This document shows positions 21,360 through 31,401 of a DNA stretch of 64,000 bases, piece after piece. Source of the stretch: Apiotrichum sp. Y4204 (Eukaryota; Basidiomycota; Tremellomycetes; Trichosporonales; Trichosporonaceae); contig JAMYHL010000005.1 of NCBI GenBank assembly GCA_025531455.1, forward strand, positions 310,001-374,000. The letters are read 5' to 3'. The translations under genes and the position numbers were made by a program. The number at the start of each line of letters is the position of its first letter. Position 1 is the stretch's first letter. The notes beneath the pieces were generated by a model. The model was not told the origin of the DNA. It saw nothing but the letters and a program-made list of their open reading frames with translations, and did not search any database.

Positions 21360-21810
21360 GCGCCTCGTGTCACAAGTTCGGATGCAAGTTTGGATGACCT
21401 GTGTGGGGACAATTTGAGGGCCTGCACTGTGTAAAAAGACAAAATTCATGGATCTTGGAAGTGTTGCTACCTCTTTTAAGGCCTTGGTGCTTACTGACTT
21501 GCCGATCTCAGCTCAGTGGCTGTTCTGTTGCATGCATGGTGAGCTCAAGAAGCTGCAAGCATTGTCCGATGTTGGGCGCGGTTGCGGAGAGTGAACAGGC
21601 TCGTCATGACGTCATGGTGAAGATTGTGGAATGGTGGAGTGAGTATGAAAACCGAACTTTTGTCTGATTAGGGTGCGCGTGTGTCGAACAATACAAATCA
21701 TTACAAATGTTGTATTGTCCGACGAGCTGGGGCCCAACTCGCATCACACTCTCACCGCATCCTTGAGAGACCAGAACCGGACAACCGTTGTTGTTGTTGT
21801 CCATCCCACC
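21360..21810. other. Intergenic region and IWR1 promoter
   Basis: This 451-bp stretch contains a perfect TGACGTCA at 21607-21614 and AT-rich patches. No gene was recognised. Confidence 0.5.
21607..21614. promoter_or_regulatory. CRE-like palindrome upstream of IWR1
   Basis: The 8-bp TGACGTCA sits within a longer inverted repeat, catgacgtcatg, about 200 bp before the IWR1 start. It is the consensus for ATF/CREB bZIP factors; function is inferred from sequence alone. Confidence 0.35.
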
Positions 21811-22737
21811 ATGACACCACAATACACCGTTCTGCGCATCAAGCGCAAAGCTACCGATGCTCCGCTTTCATCTCTTGGTGCGTATCATCCACCGATGCAC
21901 ACCGCTGACCCTCAACAGTCATCTCGGGCGGCGACTCGCGCGCGGCGAAGCGGCGCACAGTCAAGGGCCGCGGCGTGTTCCGTCTCGCGGACACCGTGCC
22001 GGACTCGTGGCAGGGACAGGGCGCGGAGGGAGATCAGCTCAAGGCAAGTGGCGAGGAGAGGTGTTTCTGACCGCAGACCCGCATCGAGGGACTCATGAGC
22101 ACACCAAGCACGGCTGCAGCGGCGACCTCGTCGACCCCACCGGAGGCAGCTTCCAGCGCACCAGCACCACGAGGTGCAACACAGACGCAGTATCGTGTCG
22201 TCCCACGTCCGCCGCCACACGATCCGAATCTTCCCCCGAGAGTCATTACGCTGGAGGAGATTGAGGCCGCGCGCTCGGCGCTGCACTTTGTCGATGCGCA
22301 GGCTGTCACCGCCGAGGACCGGGAGATGGCGGCATTCCAATCCATGTTGGCAGAGTACCTCAAATGTGGGTCTGCGAGCTATGCTATGCTAATGTGCAGT
22401 GGAGGGAAATGGGAAGCCAGAAGCGAAAGAAGAAGACGAGTACGTGTACGACCTGTACTACCGCGACATGAATGGGGACGCGGGGGATGGAGAGGGCATC
22501 GGCGCGCTGCTGGGATATGAGGATCTGTCGCCGCCGTCGACGCCGCCCGACTCGGAGCCAGAGGACGAGGCGGACGAGGACTCGAATGAGGAGGACTACT
22601 ACGCCAACGACTATCCCGAGGACGAGGACGCCGACGAGGACATGGAAGGCTTCGAAGACGCGTATTCTGACGGCGAGTGGAGCCGCGACGAGGACGAGTT
22701 CGCGGATGAGAGGGACCCGTGGGATGGCTACCGTTGA
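21811..22737 (+). CDS. IWR1: RNA polymerase II nuclear import factor Iwr1-like
   Basis: Exons 21811-21877, 21919-22043, 22077-22365 and 22400-22737 encode 272 residues. The N-terminus V-L-R-I-K-R-K is the basic Iwr1 start (nuclear localisation signal) and is followed by DAPLSSLVI. The conserved core near the C-terminus is D-E-Y-V-Y-D-L-Y-Y, then a very acidic tail rich in Asp/Glu/Tyr. In yeast, Iwr1 binds assembled Pol II in the cytoplasm and directs it to the nucleus with importin alpha. Intron 2 starts with GC (GCAAGT), not GT; reading through it hits a stop, so splicing is required. The gene converges on the t6A dehydratase gene. Confidence 0.85.
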
Positions 22738-22952
22738 TTGTGAGAATGGGTTTGAGTGTAATGAGGACTTTAGGCAAGACAACAAGGGTGGCAGCAGGGC
22801 GCGAGAACATAGCACCAACATGAGGATCATTTGCATAGGCTGATAATGCATTATTCATAAACTGATGGGGATACCTGCTCAAGCTGACATCCTCTTCTCT
22901 CACCCTGCCAGTCAATCCCATATACAGAGCTGTGCATAAGTGCTGTCTATCT

Positions 22953-24466
22953 CTATCCCCTACGGTAGATGACGCCGCGACGAGTCTCCTCGTTCCGGCG
23001 GTTGGCAATATCCACTGCATCCTGTCCCCAGACGTCGACCAAGCTCTTGCCACCAACAAGGTGCTCCTTCTGGTGCTTGTCTGCGTCCTTGTGCGAGAGG
23101 ATGACCAGGTTGTCGGCGGCGAGCGGCTTCTCGCGGTCCCACCTAATAGCGGTGGGTCTCGGGGTGACGATTGCCGTGGGGATCGTCGTGCGGCCGTTGT
23201 TGATCTCCTCGAACACGAGCGCCATGTCTTCGCCATTCAGGTGGATGATCGTCTCGCCTACATTGCCGAATACGCGGGCTTCACGCTCCGCAAGCGAGCG
23301 CTCCATCGTGGCATACAGCTTTTTCCTGTTCTTTATCGCGCTGGCGTCGGTGAGCGGCTTGCCGGCCAGGTCGAGCATGACGTATGTTGCGATGTGCAGA
23401 CCAAAAGTCGCGGGAAGAGGGCCAAGGACGGGAAGGATGCGCACGCGGAAGTCGTCGAACGCACCCAGCTCCTTCACGCTGCCCTTCTTGAACTCCTCCT
23501 CGTCTAGCGGAAGCAGCTTGACTTCTCCAGGAATCTCGGTCGAGTACACTACAGGAATGCCACTTGAGATGCCGTGTTTCCGCAGCTTGGTCCGGACCGC
23601 GCGTGCCAACGGGTCCTCATACGTCGACGAGATGTCGCTGAGGGTGAGTAGGGGTCCAGGACTCTTTCAACGCACGCAATCTGTACCCGTGTGGGGTCGC
23701 GCTTCGCTCCAGCACCCATGCTCGCAAACACCTTGATGTCGTTCTTCTTGCAGTGCGCGAGAAGCTCGACCTTGGTGTCGATGTTGTCGATGGCGTCGAC
23801 GACGTAGTCGTACCCCTCGAGCCATGCCTCACCCTCGCCCTTGCGCCACAGGCCAATCTTGATGTCGACCTGGGCCCACGGCGCAACCTTGCGGAAGTAC
23901 TTCTGCATCGCGACAACCTTTGGAGTGCCCACGTCCTCGAGGGTCGCGCATGCGTGCCGGTTCAGCGACGACAGGGTCGTGAGGTCAAAATCGATAAGCA
24001 GCAGTTTGCTCACTCCGCTGCGCAGCAGCATGAGCGCACACCACGAGCCGACACCACCACACCCAACGACGGCGACGGATCCGGCGCGCACCTTGGCCAT
24101 CGCCTCCTCGCCCAGGAAGTTATAGTTACGCGTGAGCTGCCGTCAGCCTCATCCCAATCAGCAGTAGGCACGTACCTGCTCGCGGATGAGCGACTCGTCG
24201 TACTCGCCCGCCTTCCATTCGCGCGACTGCCTCCCAATGCTGCGCTCAAACACCTCCTCCGGAGTCATCGATGCCTTCTCCTTCTCCTGGCTCCGCTCCC
24301 ACGCGTCCACCTCCTCGCCGACCTCGCGCTTCAGCTGCTCCGTGCGCGCCTCGCGCCTCAGGCCCTGATAGGTGAGGATTGTCGCCGATGTCGCAATTGA
24401 GGCGAGCACGGCCGTGATCGCCATGCTCTGCCTGAACGACAGGCCGGAGGGCGACGAGGACGACAT
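22953..24466 (-). CDS. tRNA threonylcarbamoyladenosine dehydratase (TcdA/Tcd1-2 family)
   Basis: Exons 24466-24176, 24136-23676 and 23637-22953 encode 478 residues. An N-terminal hydrophobic segment (MAITAVLASIATSATILTY) fits the outer mitochondrial membrane location of yeast Tcd1/Tcd2. The E1-like ThiF core follows: A-V-V-G-C-G-G-V-G-S-W, then L-I-D-F-D-L-T-T-L-S-S-L-N-R-H and V-V-D-A-I-D-N-I-D-T-K. The long C-terminal part is usual for the fungal forms. The enzyme uses ATP to cyclise t6A to ct6A at position 37 of ANN-decoding tRNAs. Which of TCD1 or TCD2 it equals cannot be told. It shares a 247-bp divergent promoter with TFB2. Confidence 0.9.
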
Positions 24467-24713
24467 CCTTGGTGTTGTATGTGTGTGTGGTGTACAAAGA
24501 CTCGTGTTTGTGGATGAGGGAGGAAGCAAAAAGTTGAACCAAAGTGGAGGTGTGCCTTCATAAGTGACACCAGCGGCGTCACCACTCGGCATCTCGATCC
24601 CATTTCGGCACTGTCCACTCACCCGCTATTTATTGTCGCCACCATCCACGGCCGCGCGTTCGGCACGACGCTCACGCAGCGCAATCATTCCCATTCAGCA
24701 CGAGAATCCGAGC

Positions 24714-26283
24714 ATGGTCGTCCAACCCTTTTCGGAGCGCCAGGACGGGGGTGACGAGTCGCCCTCGCCCACTGCCCCGCTCGATGCGTTCCTCGACAAT
24801 CAGCCGCAGACGTTCTACGAGAGCATCTACAAGTCTGAGGCGGCGTGTCTCTGCATTCTCCGCCTGCTCCCGCCGGTGTGCCGCCAGATCGTGCTACATG
24901 CCCTGTGGTCGTACACGACTGTCCGCACGTCAGATCTCAAGGCGTTCTGCGGGATGGACGAGCGTACCACGCCGGAGGCGTGAGTGAGCGAGGAGGGGTT
25001 CACGCAGCTAACCACAGTGCCGAGGAGATTATCCGTACCGCGCGCGATAGATACATCTTCCTCTCCCTCAGCCATAGGGGGAACAAGTTCCACTGGCCGC
25101 TGAGCGAGAACTTTAAGCGCGGGCTGCGGAATGCTTTGACAGGACTGTGAGTAGGAAGGGTACAAACGGATGCTGACATCAGGGGCACATCCAACTCGTT
25201 CGGGGTGCCATATGAAAGGAGACCGGGGGAAAAGGTGCCAAGTGTTGAGCAGCTGACAAGTCACGGCGAGGACTCTTGGGAGGTGAGTGGACGCTTGAAC
25301 TATCCACTAACTGGAAGAACATTCTCAAGTACATGGTATCATCAGGCCTTGCGTCCGGCGGTCACGTCTCGACACGGCCGCGTGATTCCGTTTTGCATTT
25401 GCTGTACCAGTCGGGCCTGATGTCCGATCCGTGGGACGAGTCGCGGCGCAAACCAAACTTTGGGCGGCTGACGATAACGTCCAAGGGCTTCCAGTTCTTG
25501 CTTGAGGACCGACAGATGCAGCTGTGGCAGATCCTCATGTTCTACCTCGCTGGGAAGCAGGCTCGCGGGGACAATGCCGCGGGCATTCTGTCTGTCTTTT
25601 TCTCATTGGGCTGCATGCAGCTCGGCCAGGACTACAGCGTATCGAAGAGCTTCCCCCACCACCAGGGCGTGCTCAAGGATCTAGAGCAATACGGATTCGT
25701 GTACCTCAACGGCGACCAGCTCTTCCCGACGCACCTCGCCACCTCGCTATGCTCCGGAGAGACGACCGCGTCGCGCTCCCAGAGCGCCGACGACAAGCGG
25801 TTTCTCATCCTCGAGACGAACTACAAGATTTACGCGTACACGGCCAACGAGCTCGAAATCGCTATTCTCAACCTCTTCGTCCGCATCAGCATCCGCTATC
25901 CAAATCTTGTGGTCGGAAAACTCGACAGGCTGCACGTCAAGGCAGCCATGGACAAGGGCATCTCGGCGCAGCAGATCATCTCGTACCTCTCCAGTCACGC
26001 CCATCCGCAGATGTACAACCACCCGCCGCCGCTCCTCCACTCATCCGTCACCGACCAGCTGCATCTTTGGGACAACGAGCGCAACCGCCTAGGCTCGCAG
26101 GAGAGCTTCATGTTTGAGTTCTTTTCAAAGGAGCTGTATGAGGAGACGCGAGACGAGGCGGAACGCAATGCGGGCCTCCAGCTTGCCGTTCCGAGCCAAA
26201 AGTTGCTCTTTATCGAACCGGCGGTCCGCGAAGCGATCAAAGACTACATCAAGGCAAAACAGGTGCAGCTCCGCGGCTCGTAG
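24714..26283 (+). CDS. TFB2: TFIIH subunit p52/Tfb2
   Basis: Exons 24714-24979, 25018-25146, 25183-25282 and 25318-26283 encode 486 residues. The N-terminus has the L-P-P-V-C-R-Q-I-V-L-H-A-L-W HEAT-like helix, the middle S-W-E-N-I-L-K-Y-M-V-S-S, and the C-terminus a winged-helix dimerisation domain for Tfb5. Tfb2 anchors and stimulates the XPB/Ssl2 translocase in transcription and nucleotide-excision repair. The third intron (25283-25317) could be read through in another frame, giving a plausible but wrong N-terminus; splicing restores the family's W-E-N-I-L motif. Length matches the family. Confidence 0.93.
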
Positions 26284-27532
26284 CGGAGTGGCGCACTTTG
26301 GTTTATATAGCTTTCATATTGTATTATTATCCAGCAGGGACGGCACACCCATATGAACCCATCCAACATAAAGACGGGCTGGACACTGCCGATCGGGTCT
26401 CTCTCCGGTTGCAGTTGCTCCACAGTGGCGTTCCGGCAGCTGCTCAGTCATGTTTGAGCATATGGTGCGCCGCATGCATTGCGTCCCGCAAGTCATCTTT
26501 CTCCACACTGGCCTACTGACAAGCATGAGAATGATCGTCGTCGATGCCGATGTGCCTAGGTGCCTACCCCTGTCGATGAGGGATCAGCACGTGGAATCCA
26601 CGCTAAATAACCACAATTCTCTTGTGGGGTTCATTTTCCTGTGCGCCCTGTACCTGGAGATCACGTGATATGCTTATTCGTAGGCACCTAAAACTCCTGG
26701 TTAAGTCACGTGATATGCTTAATTTGCCCACGCCAGCATCACGCTAGCCACACACCAGAGCCACGCTCGCACGGGAGCAAGTCATTCTTCGGGCTGAGTA
26801 ACATGAGCCGCAAGATCCGTGTCCATACCCAAAGCATGCGCAACGCAGAACAGCCAAGGTGCCCAAAAGGGAGGGCCCCAAAGCATAGGGTGACGTCAGT
26901 GGTCGCATTCAAACGTGGCACGCTCTGCGTACTGGACGTGCTATGCGGTGTGTGGCTGGGCACGGCGCACAGCGGTCCGACGGTTGCGCGGTTGCATAGG
27001 GTGTACGCGTGCTTGCACGGGTCCCACTGCCGGTCGTGGCTGGATTTCTACCACGTTCCACGACAGGTAAGAGCGCTGTCCCCCAAGGCCGCTGCTGCAA
27101 AACAAACAGGCTACGCCCTCCTCCGCCCGCCCTTTATTTCCCACTGTGACCACATCTGCAACTCTCCATCTCTCTTCCTTCTTTCCACACCTACCCCAGC
27201 AAAAAATCCGCAACAGTGAGTACCATCCCATTGCCGTCCACACCGACATCGGCACCGGCATCGGCGGCAGCGACAGCGCGATTGCGGGTTGCAGCTTGGG
27301 CGGCTCTCACGTCACACCACCTGCACTCGCTCGCACTCGTCACTGCCGCCAGCCAGCCGCCCCCTCCTGCCCGCGGCTCAAACTTACCAGTCCATCTGCT
27401 CATTGGCTCGCACCCTCGCTCATCTTTTTTCACTTCCTTCCACTCCACACTTACACACTGTCGCCCCGCGCGTAAACACCACTCGCTCTCCGACCCCCTC
27501 TACACTCCCTCGACCTCCCAACACCATCCACC
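26284..27532. other. Long intergenic region, cyclophilin promoter side
   Basis: This 1.25-kb region has no gene-like frame. It contains two copies of a 16-bp CACGTG-bearing direct repeat, a third CACGTG (near 26588), a TGACGTCA (26891-26898) and, over the last 300 bp, a pyrimidine-rich stretch leading into the cyclophilin start. Confidence 0.55.
26661..26721. repeat. Pair of 16-bp direct repeats with CACGTG core
   Basis: TCACGTGATATGCTTA occurs identically at 26661-26676 and 26706-26721, 45 bp start to start. CACGTG is the E-box recognised by bHLH factors such as Cbf1. It lies between TFB2's 3' end and the cyclophilin promoter. Confidence 0.7.
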
Positions 27533-28150
27533 ATGTCTTACCTTCGTCGCTTCATGTCTACGGCCCGCCAGATGTCGAATGTTTGGTTTGATGTGTCCAT
27601 CAACAGTGCGTGCGCTGGCTCCGCGACGCCGAGAGGAGCTCGGAGATGCAAAAATCGGCGTCGGAGGTGGTCTGGTTGTCGAGATATGGTCGTTTGAAGG
27701 TGGCTGCCACATTGTGGCACCTCTCTGACATGGCTGTCGTTTTTCGTCTCAACCTCCACCTGCGACCCTTTTCGCCTCCACATTACTGAGCATGTATGCT
27801 GACAGGCGCAGAGCAGCCCGCGGGCCGCATTGAGTTCAAGCTCTAGTACGTTTGGTGTGGATGTCGCGCTGGAGCTGGATCGGCGATGTTTGACAAACGG
27901 GGAAAGAGGACTTTTGTGGCACTATCCACTCAAAAGTGCAGTGGCTCTCTACGACACCCCATTGGCTCATCTCGCGATTCCGGGGCTGTGCGACACCTTC
28001 CAGCTTGCTCTCCTGCTAACATTCAGCGACGACGTCGTCCCCAAGACCGCCGCCAACTTCCGTGCTCTCTGCACCGGCGAGAAGGGCTTCGGCTACGCCC
28101 CCTCGACCTTCCACCGTGTGATCCCTGACTTCATGCTCCAGGGTGGTGAC

Positions 28151-28182
<32 letters not shown>

Positions 28183-28183
28183 G

Positions 28184-28218
<35 letters not shown>

Positions 28219-28447
28219 CCTCCGTCACGACAAGCCCTTCCTCCTCTCGATGGCCAACGCCGGCCCCAACACCAACGGCTCGCAGTTCTTCATCACCACC
28301 GTCGTCACCTCGTGGCTCGACGGCAAGCACGTCGTCTTCGGCGAGGTCGTCAAGGGCCAGGACCTTGTCAAGAAGATCGAGTCGCTCGGCTCGGCTTCCG
28401 GCAAGACCCGCGCCGAGATCAAGATCGAGGCCGCCGGCACCGTCTAA
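27533..28447 (+). CDS. Cyclophilin A-type peptidyl-prolyl isomerase with mitochondrial N-extension
   Basis: Exons 27533-27605, 27806-27845 and 28027-28447 encode 177 residues. The catalytic core is intact: [22 protein letters not shown] and a [11 protein letters not shown] motif with the cyclosporin-binding Trp. The first 13 residues, [13 protein letters not shown], are basic and acid-free, as for mitochondrial import; an in-frame Met14 starts a standard cytosolic cyclophilin ([10 protein letters not shown]). Neurospora makes both forms from one gene, so dual targeting by start choice is likely. The two introns (200 and 181 nt) are much longer than the local norm. Codon use is strongly biased, fitting high expression. 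Confidence 0.95.
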
Positions 28448-28907
28448 GCGCACCCAGCGATTGGATTTGTAGCCTCCCAGCGTACTCTGTGGTAGCAGTT
28501 AAAGAATGAAGTCAAATGTTGGCGCAGCGGGCAGCAGGAGGTCAGCAAGTAGAGCATCGGCAGCAGACCATTGGTTGCAGCGTGTTGCTTCGTCAGTTTG
28601 GTGTGGGATTTGGCATAGTCTGGACTGGGACTTCTAGACATGAGATTCGTTCCACGCAGAGCATGCATCACCACTCGCATAACCTTCTTAATTCCATACC
28701 CATGCATGCCATGTACAGTACAAACGAGACGACGAAGACCAAGGATGGGTCCCTCGGAGGATGGAATGTTGTTACTGTCGTGCTGGCGGTGACGTCGATC
28801 TCACTTTCAAGTCCGTCGTTTCATACCACCACCACTCACCACGACCCACTTACTGAACAACAAACACTACACCACCCATCTCTTCGCTCCCCACTCATCC
28901 ACCCGCG
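28448..28907. other. Intergenic region between cyclophilin and VPS45
   Basis: This 460-bp stretch is a T-rich 3' flank followed by a CA/TC-rich promoter (ccaccaccactcaccacgaccc) before VPS45. Nothing else was seen. Confidence 0.5.
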
Positions 28908-31226
28908 ATGGACGTGCTAAAGGCGGTGCAGACCTACGTGGTCAAGATGATCACCGAGGTGCCAGGTATGAAGGTGCTCCTTCTCGACGCGCATACCGTG
29001 AGCCTCAACACTCCCACCCGCTAACAGTAGACACCAATCGTGTCGCTCGTCACCACGCAGTCCGAGTTGCTCGCCCACGAAGTCTACCTCACCGACAGGA
29101 TAGACAAGTGCGTAGGGAGCACCGTGCAGGCTAACAACAGTGTTTCGCGGGAGGCGCTCACCCACCTCAACTGCATTGCATTCCTTTCGCCATCGGACAA
29201 GACCATCGACCTTGTCAAGGCTGAGCTCGCCGAGCCGCGCTATGGCGGCTACTGGCTGTGTGAGCGGCACGGAGCATCCTTGCGCTGACCGCAGTCTTCT
29301 CCAATGTCCTCACAAAGTCGCAGATCGAGGAGATGGCCACCGTCGATCAGTACGAGGTCGTCAAGGAGGTCCAGGTGCGCAACGCCCGTCGGGTACCACT
29401 ACCCGCAGGTCCCTGGTATCCACTGACCCGCAGGAATACTTCGCCGACTACCTCGCACACTACCCCTCGCTCTTCACGCTGACGCAGGACGCGCTCGCAG
29501 ACGGCGGCGAAGGTCCCCCAAACGTGCGTCCCTGTTCCTGCCTCGCTGACGCCAGCCGCCGCTCTACTTCCCGCCGCCTGACGAGCTGCCAGGTCCGGTG
29601 ATGGACAACCACCTGCGCGCAATCCTCGCCGTGCTCTTGTCGCTCAAGAAACGACCGGTCATTCGCTGGGAGCGCATGTCTGGCGGAGGACGCAAGCTCG
29701 CCCTGGAGGTCCAGGCTGCCATGGCACACCCGCCCTTCCGCGACCTCTTCGACTTCCGATCCACTGCGGGCCCCGCCCCGCTTCTTCTCATTCTCGACCG
29801 CCGTAATGACCCCGTCACTCCTCTGCTTTCGCAGTGGACGTACGAGGCCATGGTGCATGAGCTGATCGGGATCAACAATGGCCGCGTCAAGATCGATTGC
29901 GAGGAGAAGCTCGAGCTACGGGTGCGTGTTCTTGTCTAGGTTTCACTGACCACCAGGACCTCGTGCTCTCCGCCTCCTCTGATCCGTTCTTTAGTCAACA
30001 CCTATTCGCCAACTTTGGCGACCTTGGTGCCGCGCTCAGCGCTTACGTGACCGACTACAGCGCCAAGACGGCCTCCCTTGGTGGCGCCGCGGGTGCTGCC
30101 TCCTCCCGCATCGAGACCATCGCCGATATGAAGCGCTTTGTTGAAGAGTACCCCGAGTTCCAGCGTCTGGGCGGCAATGTCACCAAGCACGTGACGCTCG
30201 TCGGCGAGCTCTCGCGTCTGATCGACCGGGACGACCTGCTGAACGTTTCCGAAGTGGAACAATCGCTCGCGTCGCAGGAGAGCCACGCCGCTGATCTGCG
30301 CAGTGTCCAGACCCTCATCTCCTCATCCCGCGTCCCGCCAGCCAGCAAACTCCGCCTCGCAATCCTTTACGCGCTGCGATACCAGAAGCTACCGGGCAAC
30401 TCGATCCCTGCCGTCGTCGACAGTCTGATCTCGCACGGCGTGAGCGCGGACCGCGCGCGTCTCGTTTACGTCCTTCTCAACCTCGCCGGCGCCGATGTGC
30501 GGCAGGACGATCTCTTTATGAACGAGAACCTCTTCTCACGGGGCAAGTCCGCGCTGAAGGGGCTCAAGGGGGTAGAGAACGTCTACACGCAACACACGCC
30601 GCATCTCGCGCAGACGCTCGACCTCCTCCTCAAGGGTCGCCTGCGGGAGCAGTCGTACCCCTTCATCGAAGGGGACGAGGGCGCGCGCATGCAGCGTCCC
30701 CAGGACATCATCGTGTTCATGCTCGGTGGCACAACATACGAGGAGAGCAGGACTGTGGCCCTCCTCAACCAGCGTCTGGCCAGCGATGCGATGGGAGGAC
30801 CGGGCGGCACACGTATTCTCCTCGGTGGAAGCACGGTGCACAACTCGCAGAGGTGAGAGAATCCACATGTGCCCTCATACTAACCCCAGCTTCCTTGAGA
30901 TGATGGCCAAGGCGGCAGAAACGTACCCCGAGTCCATCTATGGCCCGCCACCATCCCTCCCCAGCGCGAACACCAGTTTACATGCCTCACCAGCACCAGG
31001 CGCCGCACCGGCACTCGCCCTCCGCGCCGGTGGGTACGAGCTCAGTGTTGGCGGATCCGCTGGCGCTGGGCTGTATCGCTCTGGCGCCAACGATGTTGGG
31101 CTTCAGCTCGGCGGAGGCATTGCTCAAGTCGGCGAGGGTCTAAGGGATGGTGCCGGGCGATTGTGGGGCAACGTCAAACAGAGGATGGAGGAACGGGCCA
31201 GCCGGTCCGGAACCCCGGGAGCGTAA
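28908..31226 (+). CDS. VPS45: Sec1/Munc18-family vesicle fusion protein Vps45
   Basis: Eight exons (28908-28997, 29031-29107, 29141-29259, 29295-29374, 29434-29523, 29556-29921, 29957-30852, 30890-31226) encode 684 residues. The start M-D-V-L-K-A-V-Q-T-Y and E-V-P-G-M-K-V-L-L-L-D are Vps45-typical, as are L-L-I-L-D-R-R-N-D-P-V-T-P-L-L and P-Q-D-I-I-V-F-M-L-G-G-T-T-Y-E-E. SM proteins clasp syntaxins and SNARE bundles; Vps45 serves Tlg2/Pep12 fusion at the trans-Golgi and endosome. An extra C-terminal tail of about 85 Gly/Ala/Ser-rich residues ends in a basic segment (V-K-Q-R-M-E-E-R) and is not part of the core fold. Most introns are 32-37 nt. Confidence 0.93.
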
Positions 31227-31401
31227 GTTGGACTTTCAGCTTGATAGACAAGGTTTGGTAGATGGGTCGCTATATGCATGGCGTTGTACAACACAAAGTG
31301 GATGGGGTTATAGTTGCTCTTGTTCCGTCAAGTGAATATTATTGTTCGTAGGATTGTGATAGTATGATGCGTATGGTGAGGTTTCTCCGATGTAATGTAG
31401 G

